A DNA stretch of 64,000 nt from contig NZ_JACHCM010000004.1 in NCBI RefSeq assembly GCF_014200755.1, forward strand, positions 474,684 through 538,683. Reading direction: 5' to 3'. The position numbers and the translations under genes were made by a program. Source of the stretch: Rhodanobacter sp. ANJX3 (lineage in GTDB: Bacteria; Pseudomonadota; Gammaproteobacteria; Xanthomonadales; Rhodanobacteraceae). Of this stretch, positions 35,719 through 45,387 are shown piece after piece; positions within the stretch are counted from its first letter, which is position 1; the number at the start of each line of letters is the position of its first letter. Below the pieces are notes generated by a model. It saw nothing but the letters and a program-made list of their open reading frames with translations. It searched no databases and was not told the DNA's origin.

Positions 35719-35991
35719 ATGCGACCACAACCGCTTTCCGACAACCACCGCGACAATACCAGCCACCGGCACCTGCTCGGGAGCGCCGTGCTGTGGCTTC
35801 TGGCCGGCAGCTTTCTGCTGGCCACCACCCTGGTGCCGGTTTATAGCGAAATGCTTGGCTGGACATCGGCGTTCTGGCTGGTCGGCGCGCCGCTGATCGT
35901 GCTGCTGACGCTGGAGCCGTCGCTGCCGCGTCAGCTGCTCGCCCTGCGGCGGCCCCGCCAAAGCACCCTGCGCACGGCCATGTGGCACTGA
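35719..35991 (+). CDS. Small two-pass membrane protein, unknown
   Basis: 90 aa: two hydrophobic segments (LGSAVLWLLAGSFLLATTLVP and TSAFWLVGAPLIVLLTL) with basic ends. It lies alone between aroE (divergent) and the RimK-like gene (convergent, 19 bases away). Composition and topology make it plausible, but no family is recognised. Confidence 0.55.
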   Translation: MRPQPLSDNHRDNTSHRHLLGSAVLWLLAGSFLLATTLVPVYSEMLGWTSAFWLVGAPLIVLLTLEPSLPRQLLALRRPRQSTLRTAMWH

Positions 35992-36010
35992 GACCCGACC
36001 AACGAATTCC

Positions 36011-37495
36011 CTAACCGGTGATGCCCTGCCGCTTGCGCTCCATCCGGCGCAGGAACTCCTGCATGATCTGCAGATACAGCGCGTCGCCCAGGTGGTCGTC
36101 TTCGACGCCGGCATCGATCGACGGATTGTCGTTGACCTCGATCACCACCGGCTTGTTGCCCACCTGCTTCAGATCGACGCCATAGAGGCCATCGCCGATC
36201 GGCGCGGTGGCTTTCAGCGCGAGCTTCACCACGTCGGCCGGCGCCTCGCTCACCGCAATGGTTTCGAAGCCGCCGCTCTTGGCCGTGCCCTTGGCGCCGT
36301 GGTTGTAAATCTGCCAGTGACCGCGCGACATGTAGTACTTGCAGGCAAACAGCGGCTCATGATTGAGCACGCCGATGCGCCAGTCGAACTCGGTATAGAG
36401 GTATTCCTGCGCCAGTAATAGCGCGCTGTGCTGGAACAGTTCGCCGGCGGCCTTTTCCAGCGCTTCCTCGCTCTGCACTTTCACTACGCCGCGCGAGAAC
36501 GAGCCGTCGGGGATTTTCAGCACCAGCGGAAAACCGAGTTTGCCGACCACTTCCTTCATGCCCTTGGCATCGTCGCGATACAGAATTTCGGTGTGCGGCA
36601 CGGCGAGCTTGCGCGACACCATCAGGTCGTTGAGAAAGATCTTGTTCGTGCAGCGGAGAATCGACGTGGGATCGTCCATCACCACCATGCCTTCCTTCTC
36701 GGCGCGATGGGCGAAGCGATAGGTGTGATTGTCGCTGGCGGTGGTTTCACGAATGAACAAACCGTCGTACTCGGCCAGGCGCTGATAGTCGTTCTTGCCG
36801 ATCATGTCGACTTCGATACCGAGCTGCTTGCCTGCCGCCACAAAGGACTTCAGTGCCTTTTTGTTCGACGGCGGCATCATCTCTTTCGGATCCACCAGCA
36901 TCGCGATGTCGTAGCGATACAGCTTGCGCGCGCGCGGCTTGCGCCACAGCTTGCGCGAGAAGCGGTCGAGCTCTTCGGCGAACGCGTCTTCCTGCGCGTC
37001 GTCCAGCGTGTGCAGGCCGACCGGCTTGATCGAGCTCACCTGCCATACGCGGTCGCGCTCGAACTCGATGCGCATGAGCGGGCAGGGAAAGGTTTCGAAC
37101 ACCTGCCGCGCCAGATCCTGCAGCGCGGGATACGCCGTCTCGCCGAAGTAGACCAAGATGCCGAGGTCGGTGGTATCGCGGCCGCCGGCAGGGAGAAAGT
37201 GCGTGAGCTTCTGGTTGAGATCGTCGATATCCACACCGTAGAGCGAGCGGCGGCGCAGATCGTTGACCGTGCGTACCGACGGCATCACCTTGTGCCCGCG
37301 CGCTTCGGCCAGCAGCGACACGTAATAGCCGGTACCGAGATATTTGTAGCTGCGGCACAGGTTGATGACGTGGGTTCGCTCGTCGTCGTTGCTGATCGGC
37401 TCGCGCAGATAGTCCATCGCGCTCATCACGTCGACGGACGGGTAGTACGAAGCCCAGTCGGAGGCTTTTTCGACAACGATGACCAGACGGGTCAT
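36011..37495 (-). CDS. RimK-like ATP-grasp ligase with N-terminal RLAN domain
   Basis: 494 aa from MTRLVIVVEKASDW. Residues ~1-210 look like the RimK-like ATP-grasp N-terminal (RLAN) domain; the rest is an ATP-grasp amino-acid/peptide ligase with KIPDGSFSRGVVKVQ (nucleotide loop), AQEYLYTEFDWRIGVL and the metal-binding EVNDNPSIDAGVEDD. Such enzymes join amino acids, often glutamate, to a carboxylate. RLAN ligases often pair with a GNAT acetyltransferase; one lies divergently at 37759. The substrate peptide is unknown. Confidence 0.85.
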   Translation of the reverse strand: MTRLVIVVEKASDWASYYPSVDVMSAMDYLREPISNDDERTHVINLCRSYKYLGTGYYVSLLAEARGHKVMPSVRTVNDLRRRSLYGVDIDDLNQKLTHFLPAGGRDTTDLGILVYFGETAYPALQDLARQVFETFPCPLMRIEFERDRVWQVSSIKPVGLHTLDDAQEDAFAEELDRFSRKLWRKPRARKLYRYDIAMLVDPKEMMPPSNKKALKSFVAAGKQLGIEVDMIGKNDYQRLAEYDGLFIRETTASDNHTYRFAHRAEKEGMVVMDDPTSILRCTNKIFLNDLMVSRKLAVPHTEILYRDDAKGMKEVVGKLGFPLVLKIPDGSFSRGVVKVQSEEALEKAAGELFQHSALLLAQEYLYTEFDWRIGVLNHEPLFACKYYMSRGHWQIYNHGAKGTAKSGGFETIAVSEAPADVVKLALKATAPIGDGLYGVDLKQVGNKPVVIEVNDNPSIDAGVEDDHLGDALYLQIMQEFLRRMERKRQGITG

Positions 37496-37758
37496 GACAC
37501 CACTCAGGCAATGCGGTTGGAGCAGATTGCCCAGCAGTGGCGGGGCGCGATTTGCACGGCGCGCAGTTTGGCACAGGGGCGGCATCGCACAAGTCAAAGC
37601 GCTGAAGCGGGATTAAACGCGATCCGCGCCGACGTTGGCTGCAATGAAAAATACACGCGGCGAATGCCGCCGGCTGCTAGAGTCCGCGCGGTTCGAATGG
37701 CGATTCGATTTCTCTGCACATCCGCCGCGTCACTCATCTACTGCGGGACTTCGACTCC

Positions 37759-38310
37759 ATGGCATCAGGATTTTCTTCCACTGACCGTCAGCCGCCGATG
37801 GCATTGGAAAACGTGCGACACCAGGATCCCGCCAGCATGCGTCCAACGCCGTCCACCGCCAGCGTGCGCGTGCGCCGCGCCGAAACCTCCGATCTCGACG
37901 ATCTGGTCACGCTGGAAGATCGCACCTTCGACAGCGATCGCATGACGCGCGACCAGTATCGGCGTCATCTCGACAGCGATACGGCACTGGTGCTGGTCGC
38001 CAGCGCCAACCACCGCCGCTTTCTCGGCACCGCCGTGGTGTTTTTCCGCAAAGGCAGCAGCGTGGCGCGGCTTTACTCGCTGGCCAGCCAGCCCGAATCG
38101 CGCGGCAAGGGCGTAGGTACCGCGCTGGTCGAGGCGACCGAGGCGGCGGCTCGACTGCGCCGCTGCCGACGGCTGCGGCTCGAAGTGCGCACCGACAACG
38201 TCAGCGCCATCAAGCTGTACGAGCGCCTCGGCTACCGATGTATCGGTTCACTCCCCGGCTACTACCAGGATGGTGCCGATGGCTGGCGCTACGAGAAGCA
38301 GCTCGACTGA
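37759..38310 (+). CDS. GNAT-family N-acetyltransferase
   Basis: 183 aa with a ~35-residue unstructured N-terminus, then a GNAT fold: VRRAETSDLDDLVTLEDRTF, the acetyl-CoA pyrophosphate loop QPESRGKGVGTAL, and VSAIKLYERLGYRCIG. It is divergent from the RLAN ATP-grasp gene. In other proteobacteria the partner GNAT often carries a C39-like peptidase domain; this one does not. Probably acts on an amino group in a peptide product. Confidence 0.88.
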   Translation: MASGFSSTDRQPPMALENVRHQDPASMRPTPSTASVRVRRAETSDLDDLVTLEDRTFDSDRMTRDQYRRHLDSDTALVLVASANHRRFLGTAVVFFRKGSSVARLYSLASQPESRGKGVGTALVEATEAAARLRRCRRLRLEVRTDNVSAIKLYERLGYRCIGSLPGYYQDGADGWRYEKQLD

Positions 38311-38367
38311 ACGATCGCTTTCACGGCAGCGCTTTCTGAACAACCCGAGGCCGGCGTCCGGCGCGCA

Positions 38368-39057
38368 TCAGCCGCCGAACGGCTGACCGATCTTCTGCTG
38401 TGTCGCTTCGTCCGGCCTGGCCACCAGCGCGCCGGTACGCATCAGGCTCACGGTGTAGTGCCCCTGATCCACCAGCGGCAGAAAGGCGCCGCTGCCGTAC
38501 AAGGTATCTACCTCGGGCAGCCAGTCGGGATACTGCTTGTGCAGGTCGAGCAGATCGAAACCATCGGCGTGATCGAAGCTGACGACCGTGCGCGGCGCGC
38601 TCATTTCCTGGGCGGGGTCGTCGTAGCGACCGGACAGACGATCGAGCCGGTACAGCGGCGGGATGCCCGAAAGCAGGGCGGGCAGCTTCCATTTCAACAC
38701 GATGGCCTCGACCCGCCAGTCGTCGCCCGCGAGTTCGACCTGCCGCGTACTGCCGTCGGGCCAGCTCAGGGTCAGCGCCCAGCGCTGTGGCGAGAGAATA
38801 TGGGCCTCGATGTCGACCACCGGCGTCTCTTCGCTGAGCAGTCGATAGCCGCGCAGCGCGTAACCGGTGCCGCCCAGAACCAGAGCCAGCACGAAGAAAA
38901 TCACGCATAGCAGCGCGCGTCCCGCGGCGGCAGCTCGGCGACCGCCGTGCAAGTGCTGACGCAGTACGACCAGTTGCACCAGCGTGATCAGCAGGAAAAC
39001 CGCCGCCAGCACCAGCAGCACGGTCATCGGCATGCGCAGCAATGTGCTCCAGTCCAT
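38368..39057 (-). CDS. Membrane-anchored protein, unknown
   Basis: 229 aa: two membrane segments (MTVLLVLAAVFLLITLVQLVVL and ALLCVIFFVLALVLGGTGYAL) and a ~150-residue C-terminal domain presumably periplasmic (SPQRWALTLSWPDGSTRQVEL, PALLSGIPPLYRLDRLSGRY). No family recognised. Single gene, convergent with the acetyltransferase. Confidence 0.75.
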   Translation of the reverse strand: MDWSTLLRMPMTVLLVLAAVFLLITLVQLVVLRQHLHGGRRAAAAGRALLCVIFFVLALVLGGTGYALRGYRLLSEETPVVDIEAHILSPQRWALTLSWPDGSTRQVELAGDDWRVEAIVLKWKLPALLSGIPPLYRLDRLSGRYDDPAQEMSAPRTVVSFDHADGFDLLDLHKQYPDWLPEVDTLYGSGAFLPLVDQGHYTVSLMRTGALVARPDEATQQKIGQPFGG

Positions 39058-39182
39058 CGTGAGATCCTCGCCGCCCGGGCGTAACGTGATTCGATGCGCG
39101 CATCATAACGGCATGACCACGCCGTGCTGCGGTGAATCGGGCGCGCCTCGCTATACTGCATGCCTCTTCAGGAAACCTCGTC

Positions 39183-39401
39183 ATGCGCCGACCGATCTCA
39201 CTGAATTCGCTTTTGCTGGTCTCGTTTTGCATCGCAGCCAGCACGCTCGCCGGCTGCGGCCAGAAAGGCCCGCTGTACCTGCCGCCGGCCACCAAGCCGG
39301 TACCAGCCTCGGCCACCAGCACGGTAAAACCGCAGCAGCCAGCCATCACTGGTAACAGCGCGATACCCGACAACCAGCGGCCGGACAACACGCAGTACTG
39401 A
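39183..39401 (+). CDS. lptM: LptM-type small lipoprotein
   Basis: 72 aa. A signal peptide with lipobox LAGC is followed directly by GQKGPLYLP, the signature of LptM (YifL), which helps mature the LptDE LPS translocon. The rest is a Pro/Ala-rich tail. Its position just upstream of dapF is the usual one. Start 39183 gives a normal signal peptide. Confidence 0.92.
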   Translation: MRRPISLNSLLLVSFCIAASTLAGCGQKGPLYLPPATKPVPASATSTVKPQQPAITGNSAIPDNQRPDNTQY

Positions 39402-39414
39402 GTCGCGATCGATC

Positions 39415-40263
39415 ATGAAGCAGCGCTTTTCCAAGATGCATGGGATCGGCAACGATTTTGTCGTGCTGGACTGCCGCGACACGCCTTTTTCCATGACGAT
39501 GGCGCAGATCCGCGCCATGGCGGATCGGCATACCGGCGTGGGTTTCGATCAGCTGCTGGGGATCGGCCGGCCGAGCGATCCTACCTGCGCGTTCTATTAC
39601 GGCATCTCCAATGCCGACGGCTCGCCCTCGGGCCAGTGTGGCAACGGCGTGCGCTGCGTGGCCGCCTGGTTGCATCGGGAAGGTGCGCTGGCGATCGGCG
39701 AGACGGTACGCATCGAAAGCCCCTCCGGTCCGGTAGCCGTACGCTTGATCGACGCCAATGAAGTCGTCGTCGACATGGGCGTACCCGTCTTCGAGCCGGC
39801 ACAAAGCGGCTTCGATGCGACGCGCGCGGCCACGCATTACCCGATCGATATCGCTGGCGCCATACGGCAGATCGGCGTGGTCTCGATGGGCAACCCGCAC
39901 GCGGTGATCGAGGTCGAGCATCTGCACAGTCCCGAACTGGAACGGCTCGGCCCGCTGCTATCTACCCACGCACGCTTCGCTGAAGGCGTCAACGCCGGCT
40001 TCGTGCGGCGCATCGATCGGGGTCACCTGAAGCTACGCGTGCACGAGCGTGGCGCGGGATGGACGCTGGCTTGCGGCACGGGTGCCTGCGCCGCCATGGC
40101 CGTGCTGCATCAACGCGGCGATGTCGACGACAGCGTGCAGGTGAGCCTGCCCGGCGGCATGCTGCAGATCGACTGGACCGGCCCCGGCCAGCCACTGTGG
40201 ATGAGCGGCTCGGCAACCTTCGTCTTCGACGGCGAATGGATCGTGCCCGAGGGTTTGCCGTAA
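39415..40263 (+). CDS. dapF: Diaminopimelate epimerase
   Basis: 282 aa. Converts LL- to meso-diaminopimelate for lysine and peptidoglycan. The two-base catalytic cysteines lie in GQCGNGVRC (Cys75) and ACGTGACAA. MHGIGNDFVVLD at the N-terminus is typical. First enzyme of a dapF-DUF484-xerC run as in other gammaproteobacteria. Confidence 0.97.
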   Translation: MKQRFSKMHGIGNDFVVLDCRDTPFSMTMAQIRAMADRHTGVGFDQLLGIGRPSDPTCAFYYGISNADGSPSGQCGNGVRCVAAWLHREGALAIGETVRIESPSGPVAVRLIDANEVVVDMGVPVFEPAQSGFDATRAATHYPIDIAGAIRQIGVVSMGNPHAVIEVEHLHSPELERLGPLLSTHARFAEGVNAGFVRRIDRGHLKLRVHERGAGWTLACGTGACAAMAVLHQRGDVDDSVQVSLPGGMLQIDWTGPGQPLWMSGSATFVFDGEWIVPEGLP

Positions 40264-40411
40264 ACGCTGGCACGCGATTTCCCATGCGTTTTCGTCGCTC
40301 ATCGGGCCTCGCAGTTGAAGCGCGGGCCGGTCCATCGCACACTGCGCCAGCCGACGCCGCTTTTTGCGCGCACAGGCCTTGTTTCGACCCGCCCTGCTCC
40401 GAGGTACCCGC

Positions 40412-41095
40412 ATGACCGCCACCCTGCTCAATGACGCGACCCAGGCGCGTGTTGTTGCCTCCTACCTGAAGCTGCATCCGGAATTCCTCAGCGACTATCC
40501 GGAGCTGGCGGCACAGCTGAAGATGCCGCACGACAAAGGTCCGGTCGCCTCGCTGGCGACTTATCAGCTGCAGAGTCTGCGCGAGAAAAACGCCGAGCTC
40601 GAACGCCGGCTGGCCGAACTCATCGCGATTGCGGCCGAGAACGAAAAGCTGATGGAGCGCGTGCATGCGCTTACCGTTGCGCTGCTGCGTGCCAACACTA
40701 TCGAAGTCACGGCGCGCAGTGTGGTGGCCAAACTGACGGCCGATTTCCACACCGATCAGGTGCGCCTGGTGCTGTTCGGCAGCGAAGCGCTGCTGCCGCG
40801 CGCCGAATGGCTGGTGCAGGTGACGGGACCGGATGCACTGCCGGAGTTCAGCGACTTTCTGCAGCAGAACGAGCCGATGTCCGGCCGCTTGTCGAAGGAA
40901 AGGCTGGAGCGACTGTTCGGCAGCGCCGCGTCCGAAACCCGCTCGGTGGCGATGATGCGCCTGGGTGCCGCCGGCATTTTGGCGATAGGCAGCGGCGATC
41001 CGGACCGCTTCCAGCCCGGCATGGGCAATCTGTTCCTGAAAATGATCGCCGCCACGATCACCGCGGCCCTGGCCCGCTCGCGGGACGTTTCCTGA
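40412..41095 (+). CDS. DUF484 family protein
   Basis: 227 aa. Starts with the conserved VVASYLKLHPEFLSDYPEL, then a short coiled coil (QLQSLREKNAELERRLAEL) and a GAF-like domain. DUF484 proteins regularly stand between dapF and xerC; their function is not established. A 148-base gap after dapF could hold a promoter. Confidence 0.93.
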   Translation: MTATLLNDATQARVVASYLKLHPEFLSDYPELAAQLKMPHDKGPVASLATYQLQSLREKNAELERRLAELIAIAAENEKLMERVHALTVALLRANTIEVTARSVVAKLTADFHTDQVRLVLFGSEALLPRAEWLVQVTGPDALPEFSDFLQQNEPMSGRLSKERLERLFGSAASETRSVAMMRLGAAGILAIGSGDPDRFQPGMGNLFLKMIAATITAALARSRDVS

Positions 41096-41102
41096 GCCGA
41101 CA

Positions 41103-42005
41103 GTGACGCCTGAACGACAGATCGAGGACTGGCTGGGACGCCTCGCCAGCGAGCGGCAGGCGTCCCCGCACACGGTCGCCGGCTACCGGCGCGACCTGGC
41201 GAAGTTGACCCGCTTTATGCAGGAAAACGCCATCGCATCGTTCGATGCGCTCGACGCCAACCGCATGCGCAGCTTTGTCGCCACCGAACATCGCGGCAGC
41301 AAGGGCAGAGAAGCACTGGCGCCGAAAAGCCTGCAGCGGCTGCTGTCATCCTGCCGCAGCCTGTTTCGCCAGCTCACCCGCGAAGGTCGGCTCAGCCACG
41401 ACCCTCTGCTGGGCGTGCGCGGCCCGAAGGTACGGCGCAAGCTGCCGCAGGTGCTGGATGTCGACGAAGCCAGCGCGCTGGTCGAAACCGACAGCGGAGG
41501 CAGGCTGGCCGTGCGCGATCGCGCCATGCTTGAACTGTTCTATTCCAGCGGCCTGCGCCTGTCCGAGCTGGTCGGTCTGCGCTGGCTCGATCTTGACCTC
41601 GACGGCGGCGAAGTGCGCGTACTCGGCAAGGGCAGCAAGACCCGCATCGTACCGGTCGGTCGGCATGCCGTGAGCGCGCTGCGCGCGCTCGGCGCCGAGG
41701 AGGGCATGATCGCCGAAAGTGCGATCTTCCGCGGCCGCGGCGGCGCGCCGATCAATCCACGCACGATCCAGCTGCGCATGAAAAAGCTGGCGCTGCAGCA
41801 GGGCATTCCCAAACACATCCACCCGCATCTGCTGCGGCACACGTTCGCCAGCCACATGCTGGAATCCTCCGGCGACCTGCGCGCCGTGCAGGAGCTGCTC
41901 GGCCACGCCGACATCGCCACCACGCAGATCTACACGCACCTCGACTTCCAGCACCTGTCCAAGGTGTACGACGCCGCGCACCCGCGCGCACGGAAAAGGG
42001 GCTGA
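41103..42005 (+). CDS. xerC: Tyrosine recombinase XerC
   Basis: 300 aa, GTG start. Resolves chromosome dimers at dif with XerD and FtsK. Catalytic residues: Arg in YSSGLRLSEL, Lys in GKGSKTRIVPV, HLLRHTFASHML (His-X2-Arg), LGHADIATTQIYTH (His and nucleophile Tyr). The N-terminal SAM-like core-binding domain (LGRLASERQASPHTVAGYR) is complete. Confidence 0.96.
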   Translation: MTPERQIEDWLGRLASERQASPHTVAGYRRDLAKLTRFMQENAIASFDALDANRMRSFVATEHRGSKGREALAPKSLQRLLSSCRSLFRQLTREGRLSHDPLLGVRGPKVRRKLPQVLDVDEASALVETDSGGRLAVRDRAMLELFYSSGLRLSELVGLRWLDLDLDGGEVRVLGKGSKTRIVPVGRHAVSALRALGAEEGMIAESAIFRGRGGAPINPRTIQLRMKKLALQQGIPKHIHPHLLRHTFASHMLESSGDLRAVQELLGHADIATTQIYTHLDFQHLSKVYDAAHPRARKRG

Positions 42006-43154
42006 ATGCGCACGCTTCTGCGGTCATCGTCGCCGGATCTGCCTAACTCCAACGAGCGCCGAACCATTTTGGACAACGACGCGATCCGTGCTGTCGACGA
42101 TCTTGCGCGAAGCGATCAGCCGGCGCGCTACTTTCCTGCGGTCGACGGATTACGCGGAATTCTCGCCATCGGTACGATTCTGATGCACGTGAATCGATCC
42201 TGGTTTCCGGGGGCACCGGCGGTAATGGACATTTTCTTTGTGGTCTCCGGCTTTCTGATCACGCTGCTGCTTCTGAACAATATCCACCGTGACGGCAAGA
42301 TCGAACTGAAGGTTTTTTGGGCGCGGCGCTTCAAGCGTCTTTATCCAATGCTGGCTATCGTGGTGAGCGTATATCTTGTCCTGGGAAGCTTTCTGATTGA
42401 TCACCCCGCGCGACTTTACGCGGATGGCATTGAAACCCTGTTGTACGTGTCCAACTGGACCAAGCTCTACAACTACGTGTATCCCCCTCTTTTCGCACAC
42501 AGCTGGTCGCTGTCGATCGAAGAACAGTTCTACCTTTTGTGGCCGCTGCTGCTCACGGTCTTGCTGCGCTGGGGTATCTCGGCCAAAGGAATGCTCGTGA
42601 CGTGTCTGTGCCTGGCGAGTATCACGCTCATCTGGCGCAATTATCTGATTGGCTCAGGCGTGCCGTGGTCACGCATTTACTACGGTTTGGACACCCGTGT
42701 TGATGGATTTCTGCTTGGCGGCGTTCTCGCCATGCTTTGGCAGCGATCGAACGACATGCTCTATCGCAAGCGTTGGCTAAATATTGCTTGGCAGGGCTGC
42801 TTTCTTGCGCTTTTTGTATTGGTGATGAACTGGAACCCCTGGGAAGTCCAGTACTTTGCCTGGCAGCAGAGCGTGATTATCTTATTGTCATGCGGCACGC
42901 TTGTCGCCTTGGCCAGCCCGTTCGACACCCCCGTGAAGCGTCTCCTGTCATCGCGACCGCTGCGCCAGCTCGGACTGATGTGTTATGGCATCTATCTGTG
43001 GCACTGGCCAATAGTTTGGCTATTGGTTGTTCGAACCCATTTGAAGCCGTTAGCCGTACTTGGCGTCGTGCTTCCGACCACGCTTGCGCTGGCCTATCTC
43101 TCCTACCGCTATATCGAGTCACCGATCCTTTCAAGGCGACCCAGGGCGACCTGA
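42006..43154 (+). CDS. OafA/YrhL-type membrane acyltransferase
   Basis: 382 aa with about ten membrane segments; acyltransferase family 3. The active-site region is YFPAVDGLRGILAI...LMHVNRS, followed by FFVVSGFLITLLLL and WARRFKRLYPML. It starts one base after the xerC stop (TGA-ATG), and separates xerC from hslV, which are usually neighbours. Codon composition is lower in GC than either flank, so it may be an insertion. Likely adds acetyl or other acyl groups to surface polysaccharide. Confidence 0.9.
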   Translation: MRTLLRSSSPDLPNSNERRTILDNDAIRAVDDLARSDQPARYFPAVDGLRGILAIGTILMHVNRSWFPGAPAVMDIFFVVSGFLITLLLLNNIHRDGKIELKVFWARRFKRLYPMLAIVVSVYLVLGSFLIDHPARLYADGIETLLYVSNWTKLYNYVYPPLFAHSWSLSIEEQFYLLWPLLLTVLLRWGISAKGMLVTCLCLASITLIWRNYLIGSGVPWSRIYYGLDTRVDGFLLGGVLAMLWQRSNDMLYRKRWLNIAWQGCFLALFVLVMNWNPWEVQYFAWQQSVIILLSCGTLVALASPFDTPVKRLLSSRPLRQLGLMCYGIYLWHWPIVWLLVVRTHLKPLAVLGVVLPTTLALAYLSYRYIESPILSRRPRAT

Positions 43155-43226
43155 AGCGCTTTTTAGGCGTTGAATCCTCGTCACGTGACCGCACATCGTG
43201 TCACTAGCACATCATGCGGAGCGCTC

Positions 43227-43763
43227 ATGGAATCGTTTCACGCCACCACCATCGTCTGCGTCCGTCGCGAAGGCCGCGTCGTGATCGGCAGCGACGGCCA
43301 GGTCACGCTGGGCAACACGGTGATGAAGGGCAATGCGCGCAAGGTGCGCCGGCTCGGCAAGGCGGGTGATGTGGTGGCCGGTTTCGCCGGCGCTACCGCC
43401 GACGCGTTCACGCTATTCGAGCTGTTCGAACAGAAGCTCGAGAAGCACAACAACAACCTGACTCGCGCCGCGGTGGAAATGGCCAAGGAATGGCGCACCG
43501 ATCGTCGCTTTGGTCGGCTCGAGGCGATGCTGGCGGTTGCCGACAAGGAAGCTTCCCTGCTGATTTCAGGCAACGGCGACGTGGTGGAGCCAGAACACGG
43601 GCTGATCGCGATCGGCTCCGGCGGTCCGTTTGCGCAATCCGCCGCCCTGGCCCTGCTCGAAAACACCGAGCTCGATGCGCGCACCGTGGTCGAGAAGGCG
43701 CTGAAGATTGCCGGTGACATCTGTATCTACACCAATCACAACGTGTCGATCGAAGAGCTTTGA
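43227..43763 (+). CDS. hslV: ATP-dependent protease peptidase subunit HslV
   Basis: 178 aa. N-terminal-nucleophile threonine peptidase of the HslUV complex. The start [14 protein letters not shown] places five residues (ESFHA) between Met and the catalytic threonine TT, so a short propeptide must be removed, as in Xanthomonas relatives. [22 protein letters not shown] and [14 protein letters not shown] are conserved. Confidence 0.96.
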   Translation: MESFHATTIVCVRREGRVVIGSDGQVTLGNTVMKGNARKVRRLGKAGDVVAGFAGATADAFTLFELFEQKLEKHNNNLTRAAVEMAKEWRTDRRFGRLEAMLAVADKEASLLISGNGDVVEPEHGLIAIGSGGPFAQSAALALLENTELDARTVVEKALKIAGDICIYTNHNVSIEEL

Positions 43764-43770
43764 GTCGAGC

Positions 43771-43920
43771 GGGGAGAGGGGACTGGGGAACGGGAAACGT
43801 GCCGTTCGTCGTAATCCTTCGCATCCCGCTCTGATTTCAGACCTCTTGTTGGCGGTCTGCGTACCAAACTTTCAGCCATTCAAAAAGCACGCGTTCCCCG
43901 TTCCCGGTTCCCCATTCCCG
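43771..43920. repeat. Purine-rich inverted repeat (GGGAAC/GTTCCC type) between hslV and hslU
   Basis: GGGGAACGGGAAACGTGC-like sequence at 43785-43802 is mirrored by GCACGCGTTCCCCGTTCCC at 43888-43906, continuing as GTTCCCCATTCCCG to 43920. Short GGGAAC/GGGAAT tandem blocks of this kind are a recurrent intergenic repeat in Xanthomonadales. They could form a long hairpin in the hslV-hslU transcript. Confidence 0.6.
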
Positions 43921-43937
43921 CTTTTAAGAAGTACACC

Positions 43938-45278
43938 ATGTCCGAACTCACTCCCCGCGAAATTGTCAACGAACTCGACCGTTTCATCATTGGCCAGAAC
44001 GACGCGAAGCGCGCGGTGGCCGTAGCGCTGCGTAGCCGCTGGCGGCGCATGCAGCTGGCGCCGGAGATGCGCAATGAGGTGACGCCGAAAAACATCTTGA
44101 TGATCGGCCCGACCGGCGTGGGCAAGACCGAAATTGCGCGCCGCCTCGCAACCCTGGCCAACGCGCCGTTCGTCAAGGTCGAAGCGACCAAGTTCACCGA
44201 GGTCGGTTATGTCGGCAAGGATGTGGAATCGATCATCCGCGATCTGGCCGATGTGGCGTACAAGCTGACCCGCGAACAGGCGGTCAAGCGCGTGCGCACG
44301 CAGGCCGAAGATCGCGCCGAAGATCGCATTCTCGACGCGCTGCTGCCGCGGCGGCAGTCCGCGCCGACCGACTGGACGCATGACGCACCCGCACCGGCGA
44401 TCGAGAACGACACGCGGCAGAAGCTGCGCAAGCAGCTGCGTGAAGGCGCGCTGGACGAGCGCGAGATCGAGCTGGATTTCGCCATGAACGTCGGCGTGGA
44501 AATCATGTCGCCGCCAGGCATGGAGGAGATGAGCGCGCAGCTCAAGCAGATGTTCCAGAACATCGGCGGCGCCAAGACCCAGCAGCGCAAGGTCGCCATC
44601 AAGGTGGCGCGGCCGATGCTGATCGACGAGGAGGCGGGCAAGCTGCTCAACGACGATGAAATCCGCTCGCTGGCAATGGAAGCTGCCGAGCAGAACGGCA
44701 TCGTCTTTATCGATGAGATCGACAAGGTAGCGCAGCGTGGCGACCACGGTCACGCTGGCGTCAGCCGTGAGGGCGTGCAGCGCGATCTGCTGCCGCTGGT
44801 CGAAGGCTCCACCGTGTCGACCAAGTACGGCCCGATCAAGACCGACCATATGCTATTCATCGCCTCGGGCGCGTTTTCCCTGGCCAAGCCTTCTGACCTG
44901 ATTCCCGAGCTGCAGGGCCGGTTGCCGATACGCGTGGAGCTGTCGGCGCTCAGCGTCGACGACTTCAAGCGCATCCTGCGCGAGCCGCACAACGCGCTGA
45001 CCAAGCAATACGTGGCCTTGCTCGGTACCGAAGGCGTCACGCTCGAGTTCGTCGACAGCGGCATCGACCGCTTGGCCGAGGTGGCATTTCAGGTCAACGA
45101 ACGCACCGAGAACATCGGCGCCCGGCGGCTGCATACGGTGATGGAGCGGCTGCTGGAAAAGATTTCCTACGAGGCGGCCGACAAGTCCGGCGAGCACTAT
45201 CGGATCGACGACGCCATGGTGGACAGCAGCCTGGCCAGCCTGGTGCAGAACGAGGATTTGAGCCGATACATCCTTTAA
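43938..45278 (+). CDS. hslU: ATPase subunit HslU
   Basis: 446 aa AAA+ unfoldase partner of HslV. Walker [10 protein letters not shown], Walker B IVFIDEID, the intermediate domain (~110-240), and the C-terminal tail ending LSRYIL that opens HslV. 174 bases downstream of hslV with a repeat between them. Confidence 0.97.
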   Translation: MSELTPREIVNELDRFIIGQNDAKRAVAVALRSRWRRMQLAPEMRNEVTPKNILMIGPTGVGKTEIARRLATLANAPFVKVEATKFTEVGYVGKDVESIIRDLADVAYKLTREQAVKRVRTQAEDRAEDRILDALLPRRQSAPTDWTHDAPAPAIENDTRQKLRKQLREGALDEREIELDFAMNVGVEIMSPPGMEEMSAQLKQMFQNIGGAKTQQRKVAIKVARPMLIDEEAGKLLNDDEIRSLAMEAAEQNGIVFIDEIDKVAQRGDHGHAGVSREGVQRDLLPLVEGSTVSTKYGPIKTDHMLFIASGAFSLAKPSDLIPELQGRLPIRVELSALSVDDFKRILREPHNALTKQYVALLGTEGVTLEFVDSGIDRLAEVAFQVNERTENIGARRLHTVMERLLEKISYEAADKSGEHYRIDDAMVDSSLASLVQNEDLSRYIL

Positions 45279-45387
45279 ATAAAAAGGCGGGTTCTCTGAG
45301 GAATCGGACCATTCGCAAGTTCCTGCTGCGCAAACGCCCCCTGTAAAGCCAGCCCTAACAAGCCGCCTGACCCGATCTGGTAAAATC

